A program made the translations under genes and the position numbers. Positions 37,355 to 46,892 of a stretch of DNA of 64,000 bases are shown one piece after another. Each line of letters starts with the position of its first letter. Positions within the stretch are counted from its first letter, which is position 1. The DNA is taken from positions 1-64,000 of the forward strand of contig NZ_PIPQ01000004.1 of assembly GCF_003987015.1 (NCBI RefSeq), read 5' to 3'. The notes under the pieces are model-generated. The model made no database searches. It worked only from the letters and a program-made list of their open reading frames with translations, and was not told the origin of the DNA. This DNA comes from Aliidiomarina taiwanensis. Lineage in GTDB: Bacteria; Pseudomonadota; Gammaproteobacteria; Enterobacterales; Alteromonadaceae.

Positions 37355-38339
37355 AAATTGTGTTTTCTGCCATTGTTAGTGCGTGAGAAATAGCGAGTTT
37401 AAAACTGCCCACGTCGGCTTGGCCTGTCCCTGCAAGGTCAAGGGCTGTGCCGTGGTCAACCGAAGTGCGAATGTATGGTAAACCCAGGGTAATATTCACA
37501 GCGTTACCAAAGCCTTTGTATTTTAACACAGGTAAGCCCTGATCATGATACATAGCCAGAACAGCATCTGCCGCTGCTAAATACTTTGGTTGAAATATAG
37601 TGTCAGCGGGCAAAGGGCCCGTTAGCTGGTAGTTGTGTTCTTTGCGCAGGTGGTCAAGGGTTGGTGTTATTGTGTCTATTTCTTCATACCCTAGGTGACC
37701 ACCTTCACCTGCGTGAGGGTTCAAACCGCAAACTAAAATATGTGGACTTTGAATACCAAACTTATGCTTTAAGTCATGATGTAAAATATCAATGACTTTA
37801 ATTAACCGTTCCCGCGTAATGGCTTTAGGTACATTCGCCAGCGGAATATGGGTTGTAACTAAAGCGACGCGAAGGCCTTCTGTCGCGAGCATCATCACGA
37901 CGTCCGAGCAGCCCGCATGGTGGGCAAAAAACTCCGTGTGACCACTAAAAGCAACCCCAGCTTGGTTAATAATGCCTTTATGCACAGGCCCAGTCACAAT
38001 GGCGTCGAGCTGGCCAGACAGGTTCGCTTGGCTTGCTGCGGTCAGGGTGGCAACCACGTAATGCCCGTTTGCTTCAGCCAGTTGTCCTGGCGTTGCTGGT
38101 ACTTGCAAAGGAACATGGGAAACCGTCAGCGTGCCTGCAGTTTGCGCCTGCGGCGATTGTTGCTCGACATACTCCCGCAAAGATAAAGGCAGCCCGAGTT
38201 GAGCTGCTCGATCAAGCAGGAGTTGGCGGTCGGCAAAAACAACCAGCTCAGCAGGCCATGCTTGCTGAGCCAGTGTAACAATAAGGTCTGGCCCAATTCC
38301 AGCCGGCTCGCCGGGTGTAATAGCAATTCGTTTTGGCAT
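37347..38339 (-). CDS. pdxA: 4-hydroxythreonine-4-phosphate dehydrogenase PdxA
   Basis: PdxA oxidises 4-phosphohydroxy-threonine in the DXP-dependent route to pyridoxal phosphate. The 330 residues contain [13 protein letters not shown] (near 6-18), the GHTEFFA metal/substrate segment near 139-145, [13 protein letters not shown] near 208-220 and [15 protein letters not shown] near 262-276. It overlaps the surA stop by one base (TAATG). Epd, another enzyme of the same pathway, is encoded at 52568-53599. Confidence 0.97.
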   Translation of the reverse strand: MPKRIAITPGEPAGIGPDLIVTLAQQAWPAELVVFADRQLLLDRAAQLGLPLSLREYVEQQSPQAQTAGTLTVSHVPLQVPATPGQLAEANGHYVVATLTAASQANLSGQLDAIVTGPVHKGIINQAGVAFSGHTEFFAHHAGCSDVVMMLATEGLRVALVTTHIPLANVPKAITRERLIKVIDILHHDLKHKFGIQSPHILVCGLNPHAGEGGHLGYEEIDTITPTLDHLRKEHNYQLTGPLPADTIFQPKYLAAADAVLAMYHDQGLPVLKYKGFGNAVNITLGLPYIRTSVDHGTALDLAGTGQADVGSFKLAISHALTMAENTIYE

Positions 38340-39622
38340 TATTCCTTAAACTCAATATAGGCACTGTCACGCAATTCTTGTAGCCAAATATCCAGCTCTT
38401 CTTGGTATTTACGGCTAAAGAGAATTTGGCGAGCACGCTCTTCAAGACGTTTTTCGGTTACATCCTGTGTACGGCGCTCAAGTACTTCAACAATATGCCA
38501 GCCGTGCTCCGTGCGGAACGGCTCACTGATGGTGCCAATTTCTAGGGTGTCCACCATATGCTTAAATGCAGGTACATACAGGCTAGACTCTGCGAAGCCT
38601 AAGTCGCCGCCATTGCGAGCTGAGCCTGGGTCGGCCGAGTGCTCTTCAGCAAGCTCAGCAAAGGTCGCGGTGCCATCAAGAATTTGCTGGCGCATCGTCT
38701 CTAGCTGTTCTTGAACTTTGGCTTCAGAAAGAATGACAGAAGGGCGCATAAGAATATGGCGTGAGCGCACTTCTTCTATTTGAGCTTGGGTTTGTCCCCG
38801 CACGTCGTGCACCGTAAGAATATGGAAACCGATGCCGCTCCGAAGAGGCCCAATAATAGCGCCTTTCGTTGGGTTGCTTTCTACGGCACTGGCAAAAAGA
38901 GTCGGCATACCGCTGAGTGTAAGCCAGCCCATGTCACCGCCTTCTAAAGCATTTGAAGCACTAGAAGCAGAAATAGACAGGTCGCGGAAGTTACCACCGC
39001 GGTTTAATTCGGCAATAATTTGCTCGGCTTGAGCTTGGCTTGCCTCGACGTCAAGGCTGCCGTCAGGAGTTTGAATACGGGCTAAAATATGGCCCATGTT
39101 GTACTCTGTTTGGTCGCCGCCTTGCTCTTTAATAAGCTCCACCAGCATGCTGACTTCTTGGGGGCTCATATAAATACGACGTTGAACCGACACCCGCTGC
39201 ACTTCTGAGGTAATGATTTGCTTTCGTATACTTTCGCGATAGCTCCGCCAGCTGTCACCGGAACGCTCAATTTGATTGCGTAGCTGCTCAAGAGTTACAT
39301 TGTTTTCACCTGCAATGCCTCGAATTGCATGGTCAAGTTGGGCGTCTGAGATGACAAATCCCATTCGCTCTGCTAATTGGAGTTGTAATGCTTCCGTAAT
39401 TAACCGCTCTGTGACCTGAACACGCAAGGCTTCGTCACTGGGAAGTGCACGCCCTTCCTGCTCTAAGTTGGTTTTTACTTGGCTCATCAGAGCTTGCACT
39501 TCGCTTTCAAGCACAACACCACTGTCCACCACAATGGCTATTCGGTCTAGCTCTTTAGCAGAAGCCTGGCCAAGCATAAGTGCGAGCACAAGGCTGGTAA
39601 AACATACTTTCAAAAGGTTCAT
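38339..39622 (-). CDS. surA: Periplasmic chaperone and isomerase SurA
   Basis: SurA carries unfolded outer-membrane proteins, including LptD, to the BAM complex. The 427 residues have a signal peptide (about 1-22, ending ASA), an N-terminal chaperone domain, two parvulin domains (about 175-275 and 285-385) each with the GGDMGWL / GGDLGFA type motif, and a short C-terminal helix. It lies ten bases after lptD, its main client, and abuts pdxA. Confidence 0.96.
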   Translation of the reverse strand: MNLLKVCFTSLVLALMLGQASAKELDRIAIVVDSGVVLESEVQALMSQVKTNLEQEGRALPSDEALRVQVTERLITEALQLQLAERMGFVISDAQLDHAIRGIAGENNVTLEQLRNQIERSGDSWRSYRESIRKQIITSEVQRVSVQRRIYMSPQEVSMLVELIKEQGGDQTEYNMGHILARIQTPDGSLDVEASQAQAEQIIAELNRGGNFRDLSISASSASNALEGGDMGWLTLSGMPTLFASAVESNPTKGAIIGPLRSGIGFHILTVHDVRGQTQAQIEEVRSRHILMRPSVILSEAKVQEQLETMRQQILDGTATFAELAEEHSADPGSARNGGDLGFAESSLYVPAFKHMVDTLEIGTISEPFRTEHGWHIVEVLERRTQDVTEKRLEERARQILFSRKYQEELDIWLQELRDSAYIEFKE

Positions 39623-39632
39623 ATATAGTCCA

Positions 39633-41945
39633 CTAATTACTTAAATAAAAAGGACGGCGATAACCGAAAATACTTTGTTGGAGTATATCAGTTAATCGAC
39701 GCGAACCGCCTCCAAGGCCGGTTAACATAAATTGTACGCTCACCCCGTTATCGAACTCTGCGGCCGGCACGGGGCTATTCAGCAGTGTTGGTTCAAAACT
39801 TCGGTTAATACGGCGGTATGCATTAACACGAATAGACCAACAGCAGCTTTCGTACTGTATGCCAATTAAAGCGTCAACCGTGGTACCACGGCGTATATCT
39901 TGATACCAGTGTGCGGCTAAGGCCCAGTCTTGGTCGAGGCGCCAAGAAGAGGCAACACCAATTTGCTCAACACGTTGGAAACGACTTTCTTCGGTTTCAT
40001 TGCCTGCACCGTGCACCTTACGGTAGTTGAACTGGATAAGGCTGTCACTATCTTTCCGGTACTCGGCAGCAAGGCGAGCTTTGCGCGCAATCTGGAGCGT
40101 TGTGTCGTACTGCAATGCGCCACTGAAAAACCAGCGGTCACTCACTCGAAAGTCGAGTTCACTGGCCAGCTCGGAATTACTAGCCGTTATTCGACTACTG
40201 TCGTCAAACAATTGTGTCTGGCTTTCATCAAGATAGAAAATCTGACCTAAACTGACCCGCAATAGTTCCTCAGCGTCGCTATCAAATATGCTGGTGGAAG
40301 CCCCAAGCGTAACTTGATGGGCGTCTGCCACTCGGTCTAAGCCGGTAAAACGGCGGGCTCTGAAAAGACCATGGTAGTCATCCTGAATAAGGCCTGTGTC
40401 ATAAATACCAATGTTGCTTTGGTCACGGAAAGGGACATACAGGTACTGCACTTGAGGTGTGAGTGTTTGTAAGCCGCCCTCGTCGCCAAAGGCGCGCTCC
40501 AAATGCAGCCGCGCTTGCGTTCTAAAACGAGGCAGGTAGCGAGTTACTGTGCTTTCGGATGTGTCGGGTATGTTGTTTTGAGTGTAATGGGTGGCCAGAT
40601 AGCTCACTTCTGTTTGCCAGTCCCAACCCGGCTGTTGCACGTTTAAAGAAACACTCGGCTCGATGTGCAGGCGAGTCGCGTGCTCTTGGGAGCGCTCGCT
40701 GTTACGGAAATGAGTGAGCTCAGAAAATACGTTATAGCTTAACAAGTCGGTGATGGACCGCCCCGAGTGAAAGCTTATGCGAGGCAGGGTGCGATAAGGC
40801 GCACTGTAGGGCCCAAGCATTTGAAAGTCTTCCACTTGAATTTGCAGGCGAGAATGCGCCCCATGATAGTTCAGCTGACCTTGTCGATATAGATGCGCGT
40901 CGGCTGGGTTAGCAAAGTTGCTGTTAAAGTCGTGAATGTAACTGGTGTCGCTAACCTGCATGAACTCCACATAGCTTGACCAGTTAGCCTGCCATTCTGA
41001 TTGGGTTTCAAAACGGATAAAATGGCGGTTGGGACGGTTTGCTATTTCTTTGTCGCCATCGAGGTATTCGCCATTTAGTTGAATGCGATGCTGCTCGGTT
41101 AATTGACGCAGCTCTGCCATTAGCATAACGCCTCGTTTACTTGTAAACCGAGGGGTAATGGTCGCATCGCGTTGGGGAGCTAGGTTTAAATACCAAGGAA
41201 CTTCAACTTCCAAACCGTTGCGTGAGGTGCTGCGAACAACCGGGTAAAGCAAGCCCGTTTTGCGTTCGTCGGTTAATGGGAAGGTGAAGTGAGGAACGTA
41301 TAAAACAGGCACATCAAACAAGCGCACCTGGGCTCGTTTGGCCACCCCCCAGGACTTGTTTTCATTCACTTGTATGCTGTCGGCACGAATTTGCCATGCG
41401 GGTCGTTCGCCTGGACAGGTGGTAAAAGTACCCTCTGATAAGGTGACATGTCGCTCGCCGGGGGCAGCGCCTAATGCAATGGAGGAGGCTGTGCCATAAG
41501 CTGAATTTGGAATAAGCAAGTATTCAGCTGCGCCCACTTCAGCTGTGGCGGCATTTATGTCTGCTTCAATTTCGTCAGCGCGAATTGCAATATAGCCGTC
41601 GCCATATCGTATGCCGTTGTATGCATGTAGGCGAGCGGCTTCCTGATCAAGCACGGCGTTGTTGGTAATTAACCATTGATTGTCTTGGCGCAAGGTGACG
41701 TGACCAGACAGTTCTGCGAACTGATTGCCACGTAGCTCAACATGGTCGGCTTCCGCCGTTAGTTGCCCTTGACTCGAAGGCGTAATAATATCGTCTAGTC
41801 CTGGTAACCAGGAAGGTGAAATACGACACTGCTGGTTCGCTAAATACGCACTTGTGCTTTGCTCTTTAACCTCAACTGCATTGGCTGTGGCAATACTGAA
41901 GCAGGCAACAAAAGTGGTCAGTAAAATATGTAAGCGAATGAACAT
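39633..41945 (-). CDS. lptD: LPS assembly protein LptD
   Basis: LptD with LptE inserts lipopolysaccharide into the outer leaflet of the outer membrane. The 770-residue precursor has a signal peptide (about 1-23), an OstA/jellyroll N-domain (about 60-190) and a large C-terminal barrel. Cysteines correspond to the E. coli disulfide set: one in NQQCRIS, one in TTCPGERP and the CC pair in ESCCWSIRV near 690. It is the first gene of the run lptD-surA-pdxA-rsmA-apaG-apaH and diverges from amgK. Confidence 0.95.
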   Translation of the reverse strand: MFIRLHILLTTFVACFSIATANAVEVKEQSTSAYLANQQCRISPSWLPGLDDIITPSSQGQLTAEADHVELRGNQFAELSGHVTLRQDNQWLITNNAVLDQEAARLHAYNGIRYGDGYIAIRADEIEADINAATAEVGAAEYLLIPNSAYGTASSIALGAAPGERHVTLSEGTFTTCPGERPAWQIRADSIQVNENKSWGVAKRAQVRLFDVPVLYVPHFTFPLTDERKTGLLYPVVRSTSRNGLEVEVPWYLNLAPQRDATITPRFTSKRGVMLMAELRQLTEQHRIQLNGEYLDGDKEIANRPNRHFIRFETQSEWQANWSSYVEFMQVSDTSYIHDFNSNFANPADAHLYRQGQLNYHGAHSRLQIQVEDFQMLGPYSAPYRTLPRISFHSGRSITDLLSYNVFSELTHFRNSERSQEHATRLHIEPSVSLNVQQPGWDWQTEVSYLATHYTQNNIPDTSESTVTRYLPRFRTQARLHLERAFGDEGGLQTLTPQVQYLYVPFRDQSNIGIYDTGLIQDDYHGLFRARRFTGLDRVADAHQVTLGASTSIFDSDAEELLRVSLGQIFYLDESQTQLFDDSSRITASNSELASELDFRVSDRWFFSGALQYDTTLQIARKARLAAEYRKDSDSLIQFNYRKVHGAGNETEESRFQRVEQIGVASSWRLDQDWALAAHWYQDIRRGTTVDALIGIQYESCCWSIRVNAYRRINRSFEPTLLNSPVPAAEFDNGVSVQFMLTGLGGGSRRLTDILQQSIFGYRRPFYLSN

Positions 41946-42065
41946 GAACAGTGCGTTTTCTCTTAAGATTCAAGTAGTCCGTTATGATAAAGCAATTTTC
42001 CACTTCCTGCTATTTGATAACGCTATTTGCTACGATAGTTTCACTGTATAACAAAGGCTGAGGAT

Positions 42066-43076
42066 ATGCCCCAAAGAGAAGTAGAGCGGTTAAATTGGGT
42101 GCGCACTGTAAGTACGTTACCAGAGCCGCAAGTCAAGATGTTAGCCGGTGACGCCAGTTTTCGTCGCTATTACAGGGTAACAGGCAGTCATCAGCAGACT
42201 GAAATTCTAGTAGACGCACCACCTCCTGAAGCTCTTGAGCCTTTTCATTCTGTCGCTTTAGCTTATGCAAAAGCAGGGCTGCAGGTGCCGCAAGTGAAGG
42301 CAACCAATATCCAACAAGGGTTTATGCTGCTAGAGGATTTAGGCGACACCCTTTTGTTAGAAACCAAGGTGTCTGCTCGGCATCGCTACCAACAAGCCAT
42401 TGACTTACTACCTAAGGTTATGAGTGTGCAGGCAACACGGCTAGGTCCCTTGCCCGCCTATGATAAGGCCTTACTCGAGCAGGAAAATGGACTTTTTATG
42501 GACTGGTTGCTGAAAAAACACCTCGGGCTTACTTTGAGCGACCATGAGCTAAGTTTGTGGCAGCACTTTGCGAGCGTTATGACAAAGAATGCGCTGGAGC
42601 AGCCCCAGGTGGGAGTACACAGAGACTACCACTCCCGCAATATTATGGTGAATTCAGCTCAAGAGTTGGCGCTGATCGATTTTCAAGACGCTGTGGTGGG
42701 AGCTATTACCTATGACGCTGTGTCGCTCTTGCGTGACTGTTATGTGGCGTGGCCAACCGACTTTGTAGATGAGCTTATGGGGTATGCTTACCAGGTATTC
42801 CAAAAGCATGGCTACCTTGCGGCAACCGTGGACTTATCGAGGTTTCGCCGTTGGTTCGACTTGATGGGGCTGCAACGACATACCAAAGCAAGTGGAATAT
42901 TTGCGCGCCTTTACCATAGAGATGGCAAGCCACGTTATTTAGGCGACATACCACAAACCCTCCGTTATATCGTGCAAGTAGCTAAGCAGTATGACGAATT
43001 AGCAGCCTATGGTCATTGGGTCGAGCAGAAAGTGCTGCCATTAGCCGAGCAGCGAGGAACTCCATGCGAGCCATGA
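42066..43076 (+). CDS. amgK: MurNAc/GlcNAc anomeric kinase AmgK
   Basis: AmgK phosphorylates MurNAc at C1 to give MurNAc-1-phosphate in the recycling route that bypasses de novo UDP-MurNAc synthesis. The 336-residue protein has an aminoglycoside-phosphotransferase/choline kinase fold: DASFRRYYRV near 28-37, the catalytic HRDYHSRNIMV near 184-194 and IDFQDAVVG near 203-211. It overlaps murU, its pathway partner, by 13 bases. The position next to lptD and before murU is the same as in Pseudomonas. Confidence 0.93.
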   Translation: MPQREVERLNWVRTVSTLPEPQVKMLAGDASFRRYYRVTGSHQQTEILVDAPPPEALEPFHSVALAYAKAGLQVPQVKATNIQQGFMLLEDLGDTLLLETKVSARHRYQQAIDLLPKVMSVQATRLGPLPAYDKALLEQENGLFMDWLLKKHLGLTLSDHELSLWQHFASVMTKNALEQPQVGVHRDYHSRNIMVNSAQELALIDFQDAVVGAITYDAVSLLRDCYVAWPTDFVDELMGYAYQVFQKHGYLAATVDLSRFRRWFDLMGLQRHTKASGIFARLYHRDGKPRYLGDIPQTLRYIVQVAKQYDELAAYGHWVEQKVLPLAEQRGTPCEP

Positions 43077-43735
43077 TCTTAGCAGCCGGTCGAGGAGAGC
43101 GTATGCGGCCTCTCACCGACACGTGCCCAAAGCCCTTGCTGCCCGTGGCTGGAAAGCCGTTGTTAATGTGGCACTTAGAGAAGCTGGCGCGCATGGGCGT
43201 GAGCGAGGTGGTGATTAACACAGCCTGGTTAGGTGACGCCTTAGTGGACGCCGTTGGCGACGGTGCAAACTGGGGCTTACATGTGCATTGGTCCCATGAG
43301 CCGCCAGGCGGATTAGAAACGGCCGGTGGTATTGTTCAAGCCTTGCCGTTGCTTGGCGACCAGCCATTTATGGTGGTCAATGGCGATATTTGGACAGACT
43401 TTGATTTCTCTGTGTTACCACGGTCCCTGGAAGGGGCGTTAGGGCACGTGGTGCTAGTCAATAACCCCTTGCATAACCCACAGGGCGACTTTGCTTTGTC
43501 AGCAGAAGGGCGGGTGAAGTTAGAGGGGCAGAAGCTTACATTTAGTGGCGTCAGCGTATTAAGCCCAGCGCTGTTTAAAGGAGTGTCTGCGGGTCGTAAG
43601 GGGCTGCGACCGCTACTGCAACAAGCGATTGCCCAAGGTCGTTTAACAGGCCGCCATTATTGCGGCGCCTGGACCGATGTGGGTACGCCTGAGCGTTTGG
43701 AAACGCTGGAGAAAGCCTTGGCAGGAGCAGGTTAA
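43064..43735 (+). CDS. murU: MurNAc-1-phosphate uridylyltransferase MurU
   Basis: MurU turns MurNAc-1-phosphate and UTP into UDP-MurNAc, which skips the fosfomycin-sensitive MurA step. The 223 residues have the nucleotidyltransferase start MILAAGRGERMRPLT, PKPLLPVAGKPLL and the metal-binding VVNGDIWTDFDF near 106-117. I start at the ATG at 43064 behind GAGGA (43054-43058). The stop (43733-43735) is followed directly by the djlA ATG. Confidence 0.93.
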   Translation: MRAMILAAGRGERMRPLTDTCPKPLLPVAGKPLLMWHLEKLARMGVSEVVINTAWLGDALVDAVGDGANWGLHVHWSHEPPGGLETAGGIVQALPLLGDQPFMVVNGDIWTDFDFSVLPRSLEGALGHVVLVNNPLHNPQGDFALSAEGRVKLEGQKLTFSGVSVLSPALFKGVSAGRKGLRPLLQQAIAQGRLTGRHYCGAWTDVGTPERLETLEKALAGAG

Positions 43736-44554
43736 ATGTGGGGGCGTGTTGTAGGTGCTGCATTTGGTTTTATTTTTGGAAAGTTGCCAGGTGCAGTTTT
43801 AGGCTTTGCCATAGGCTACTGGTTCGACTGGAAGTACGGCGCGCCCTTAGCTGGGCAAGGTGGCCTGAATCGTTTCTTTGCAAAAAGAAGCTACTCTCGC
43901 CAAGACGCTACATTTTTTTATGCTTTGTTTGCAGCTCATGGCCATATCGCTAAAACCAAGGGGCGTATTAGCGAGGCAGATATAGCGTCAGCACAGGGCT
44001 TAATGGACGAGCTTGGATTAAAAGGTGCTGCCTTAGAAGAGGCCCGTGCTGCCTTTCGCGAAGGCAAAGATCCACATTTTCCATTGGTGCCTACGCTGAA
44101 ACAGTTTCGTCGCGACTACGACAACCGAAGCGCCGTTTTGCAGTCGTTTATGCTGCAACTTATCGCTTTGCTAATACGCGCTCACCGTTTGCAGCGAGCC
44201 GAGTTCGAGTTGCTACTTACGGTTGCTAAAACGCTTGGCTACACGCGGTTTGAACTCGAACGCTGGCTGTTAATGGAATCGGCTCAGTTGCAGTTTAAAC
44301 GATTTAAAAATAAGGCAAAGCGACCACAGCCAGCAGCCGAGAACAAGCAGTTAAAAGCCGCCTATACAGTGCTGGGGGTCACCTCGGAAGCGTCCGATGA
44401 AGTTATTAAAAAAGCTTATCGCCGCCTGATGGCAGAACACCACCCGGACAAACTGGCTGCCCAGGGCTTGCCAGAAGAAATGTTGGCTGGTGCAACCCGT
44501 CGTACACAAGAAATACAAGCTGCCTACAATTTAATTAAGCAGCATCGTCGCTAG
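43736..44554 (+). CDS. djlA: Membrane-anchored DnaJ co-chaperone DjlA
   Basis: DjlA is an inner-membrane J-protein that stimulates DnaK. The 272 residues have a glycine-rich N-terminal membrane segment (about 5-30), a TerB-like helical domain (about 50-190) and a C-terminal J domain with the HPD motif in AEHHPDKLAA (near 238-247). It starts directly after the murU stop. In E. coli djlA is also beside lptD and rluA. Its stop overlaps that of the convergent DUF3530 gene (CTAG, 44551-44554). Confidence 0.93.
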   Translation: MWGRVVGAAFGFIFGKLPGAVLGFAIGYWFDWKYGAPLAGQGGLNRFFAKRSYSRQDATFFYALFAAHGHIAKTKGRISEADIASAQGLMDELGLKGAALEEARAAFREGKDPHFPLVPTLKQFRRDYDNRSAVLQSFMLQLIALLIRAHRLQRAEFELLLTVAKTLGYTRFELERWLLMESAQLQFKRFKNKAKRPQPAAENKQLKAAYTVLGVTSEASDEVIKKAYRRLMAEHHPDKLAAQGLPEEMLAGATRRTQEIQAAYNLIKQHRR

Positions 44555-45351
44555 CCTTGAACTCCGGCATGTCTTAGCCAGCCAAAAACCTGTTTGGCCA
44601 GCGCGTCGTCGCGCATCGGAAAATACGGCAAAGTGCGCTGCCTGTATTGGACGTGCGACGCACGCTTCGCTTGTATAACGCGAGCGGAGGCTGTGCTACT
44701 GCTCCAGCTGTTGCTATTCATTGCTTGCAAATCAAGCACTGGGAAGGGTAATGCGGCTAACAGCTCAGGTAAGGCTTGGTTAAGCTGCCAGTGGGGCAGG
44801 TATGGAGACACGACAACCAAGGCCTCTGGGTGGGGCAACGCATTGGCTTGATAAAGCTGTATTAATAGCCCTGCTGTTAACCCTTCTGCTACCACAACAC
44901 GAACGCCGGGCTCTGCAGCTAGGTGCTCAAGGGTGTTGAGCAGCCGCTGTTGCAGTGGGTTTTTAATCTGTAACAGTTGTTCGTTGGGTGCGCTCTCTGG
45001 GTAAGGTTTGTCGCCTAAGTGGCGCCAATTGAAAGTGGCAAGGTCTATGTCCGGTGGACTAAAAGCAACGCTTTGCCAACCATATTGAGGCAGGTGTACA
45101 CTGAGCGAGCGGACGAAAGGGCTTTGCAGCGGGGTTAAACCCCACTCAGAAACCAGTAAAACGGTTCCGTTTTCTATGGCGTATTCGCTTGGGTGTGTCA
45201 GCAACACAAAGGCAGAAGTGCCTTCTTGTGCAGGTTCAACCCACTGAGTATTTTCAGGTGGCAAATAATAAGCGAGGTCATCAGCCTTCGATGCATGAGC
45301 GCTACCGAGAAGCCACGAGACCATTAGCAGATAGATAAGCGATTGTTTCAT
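44551..45351 (-). CDS. DUF3530 family secreted protein, hydrolase-like
   Basis: This 266-residue protein has a signal peptide (about 1-23, ending ASKA). The mature part looks like an alpha/beta hydrolase: a strand-rich start (GTVLLVSEWGL), VVVAEGLTAGLLIQLY near 155 in the place of a nucleophile elbow, and a late RASHVQYRQR. The elbow reads AEGLTAG rather than G-x-S-x-G, so the usual serine is missing; an inactive or altered enzyme is possible. The family (DUF3530) has no known function. It is followed by no further gene on this strand. Confidence 0.75.
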   Translation of the reverse strand: MKQSLIYLLMVSWLLGSAHASKADDLAYYLPPENTQWVEPAQEGTSAFVLLTHPSEYAIENGTVLLVSEWGLTPLQSPFVRSLSVHLPQYGWQSVAFSPPDIDLATFNWRHLGDKPYPESAPNEQLLQIKNPLQQRLLNTLEHLAAEPGVRVVVAEGLTAGLLIQLYQANALPHPEALVVVSPYLPHWQLNQALPELLAALPFPVLDLQAMNSNSWSSSTASARVIQAKRASHVQYRQRTLPYFPMRDDALAKQVFGWLRHAGVQG

Positions 45352-45393
45352 AGTTCTGGTATCGGCCGCAGGCGCAACTTCTAAACGTTAACG

Positions 45394-46047
45394 CTATGAA
45401 AAGTTGGCTGGACAGTGAAAACGCATGGCTTCACCGCTGCTTGGGTGCTCAAAAGCGAGGGTTGTCGCATGCAGTTGTAGTCGAGGTGCTTGTGTTACAG
45501 CATGGGGTTGACCATACAGACGGTCGCCTTGAATAGGATGCCCTAAAGCTAACATATGCACACGCAGCTGGTGAGAGCGGCCAGTGATGGGCGTCAGCTC
45601 CACATGGGTGGCACCAGGGCGACGTTCTAGCACTTTATAAAAGGTTTGAGCCGACTTGCCTTCGAGGGGGTCAACCATTTGCTTGGGGCGGTTTGGCCAG
45701 TCGCATCGTAAGGGTAAGTTCACTTCACCTTCAGAGTTTTCAAGCTCGCCAGAAACAACGGCTTCATACCGCTTGTGAACTTGCCGCTGCTCAAACTGTT
45801 TACCTAAATGGCCTTGCGCGGGCTTATGCAGCGCAAGAAGCAGAAGGCCGGAGGTTGCCATGTCGAGCCTATGGACAATGCGCGCTGTAGGTAAGGCACG
45901 CTGTACGCGCCAAATAACGCTGTCGAAATGCTCAGGGGCTTTACCAGGCACCGTAAGTAAGCCTGCTTGCTTATTGAGAACCAAAATGTCGTTGTCTTGA
46001 TATAAGACAGAAAGCCACGGGGTCTGTGGCGGCTGATATTGAAACAT
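45394..46047 (-). CDS. rluA: Dual rRNA/tRNA pseudouridine synthase RluA
   Basis: RluA makes pseudouridine 746 in 23S rRNA and 32 in several tRNAs. The 217 residues match E. coli RluA in length and layout: ILYQDNDILVLNKQAGLLTVPGK at the start, the catalytic-aspartate motif HRLDMATSGLLLLAL near 58-72, CDWPNRPKQMVD, and the C-terminal TPITGRSHQLRVHMLALGHPI. There is no S4 domain, unlike RluC/RluD. It lies near djlA, as in E. coli. Confidence 0.93.
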   Translation of the reverse strand: MFQYQPPQTPWLSVLYQDNDILVLNKQAGLLTVPGKAPEHFDSVIWRVQRALPTARIVHRLDMATSGLLLLALHKPAQGHLGKQFEQRQVHKRYEAVVSGELENSEGEVNLPLRCDWPNRPKQMVDPLEGKSAQTFYKVLERRPGATHVELTPITGRSHQLRVHMLALGHPIQGDRLYGQPHAVTQAPRLQLHATTLAFEHPSSGEAMRFHCPANFS

Positions 46048-46079
46048 GGGTGGCGATGGTGTCCTACCGGCGGTGAGCG

Positions 46080-46370
46080 TTAAAACTTAACTTCACTAAT
46101 GGGGCGGTCTGCAAACTTGAGATCCACTTGGTATTCAACGCCCGAGGCATTGACAAAGAAGTACAGCTTTTCACGCTTGAATAGTTCATTCAAAAAGACA
46201 TTCTTTACGCCTGGACGTCGCTCTGGTTGCCAGTCGGATAGCTCGACACCATAGCGGCTGACGAGAATATTTTTAAACCGATCCGGCGTCACAAGTAATA
46301 ACTGCTTATTCTCGTCAATAAGCGTAATGGTGTTACCAGAAACTCGAAACGGCTCTTCAGGTGTAAACAA
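46080..46370 (-). CDS. Uncharacterised 96-residue protein
   Basis: I do not recognise this protein. It is soluble in appearance, with no signal peptide or membrane segment, alternating short strands and charged turns, and a C-terminal half rich in F, K and V. It starts at TTG (46370), seven bases after a good ribosome site (AGAGGA), which argues that it is real. It lies alone in the minus-strand run between ruvX and rluA. A TTG start plus a strong ribosome site suggests modest expression. Confidence 0.65.
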   Translation of the reverse strand: MFTPEEPFRVSGNTITLIDENKQLLLVTPDRFKNILVSRYGVELSDWQPERRPGVKNVFLNELFKREKLYFFVNASGVEYQVDLKFADRPISEVKF

Positions 46371-46436
46371 GGCGCTGTCCTCTTATAAAAGCAGCTTTAC
46401 TGCAAAAACGTAATGACACTTACTATATCTGAAGAA

Positions 46437-46892
46437 TTAATCATCGCCAACTATCGGAGGCGTTTGGCTAAAGTAGTCCTCGGCAATTAAGCAGGCTGAG
46501 ACACTGTCAATTTTGTCTTTCGCCAGCCCTCGGTAGCCGTACTCTGCGAAGAGTTCTTCTTTTGCACTCACGGTGGTCAGGCGTTCATCTTGAAGTACTA
46601 CCTGGACACCGAAGCGGCCATGCAGCCTGTTCGCAAACTTACGAGCGAGTTGGGTGAGCTCTTGCTCTGTGCCGTCCATATTGTAAGGAAGCCCCACGAC
46701 GCAAAGGTGAGGCTGCCAGGTGTCTAATAGGGTGCTCACCAGGTGCCACTGAGGCTGCCCATCTTTGGCTTTTAAGGCGGCTAAGGGAGAAGCGGTTTGG
46801 GTTAGACTTTGACCAACAGCCACCCCAATACTGCGGGTACCGAAGTCGAAGGCAAGCACCGTCATGGCTTGTTGCGTGGGGGGCTCAGGCAT
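46437..46892 (-). CDS. ruvX: YqgF/RuvX-type RNase H-fold nuclease
   Basis: This is the conserved YqgF protein, implicated in 16S rRNA 5'-end maturation and listed as a putative Holliday junction resolvase. The 151 residues have the RNase H-like start [29 protein letters not shown] near 80-91 and the final [13 protein letters not shown] with [20 protein letters not shown] at 46892 overlaps the yqgE stop by 8 bases and follows GAGG; the upstream frame has no support. The order ruvX-yqgE-gshB-rsmE is the same as in E. coli. Confidence 0.94.
   Translation of the reverse strand: MPEPPTQQAMTVLAFDFGTRSIGVAVGQSLTQTASPLAALKAKDGQPQWHLVSTLLDTWQPHLCVVGLPYNMDGTEQELTQLARKFANRLHGRFGVQVVLQDERLTTVSAKEELFAEYGYRGLAKDKIDSVSACLIAEDYFSQTPPIVGDD

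Noticed and set aside
41946-42065. Possible sigma-E promoter for lptD-surA
   Set aside because: E. coli lptD and surA are under sigma-E, but I found no GAACTT with a matching -10 at a correct distance here; GGAAGTG is too weak.
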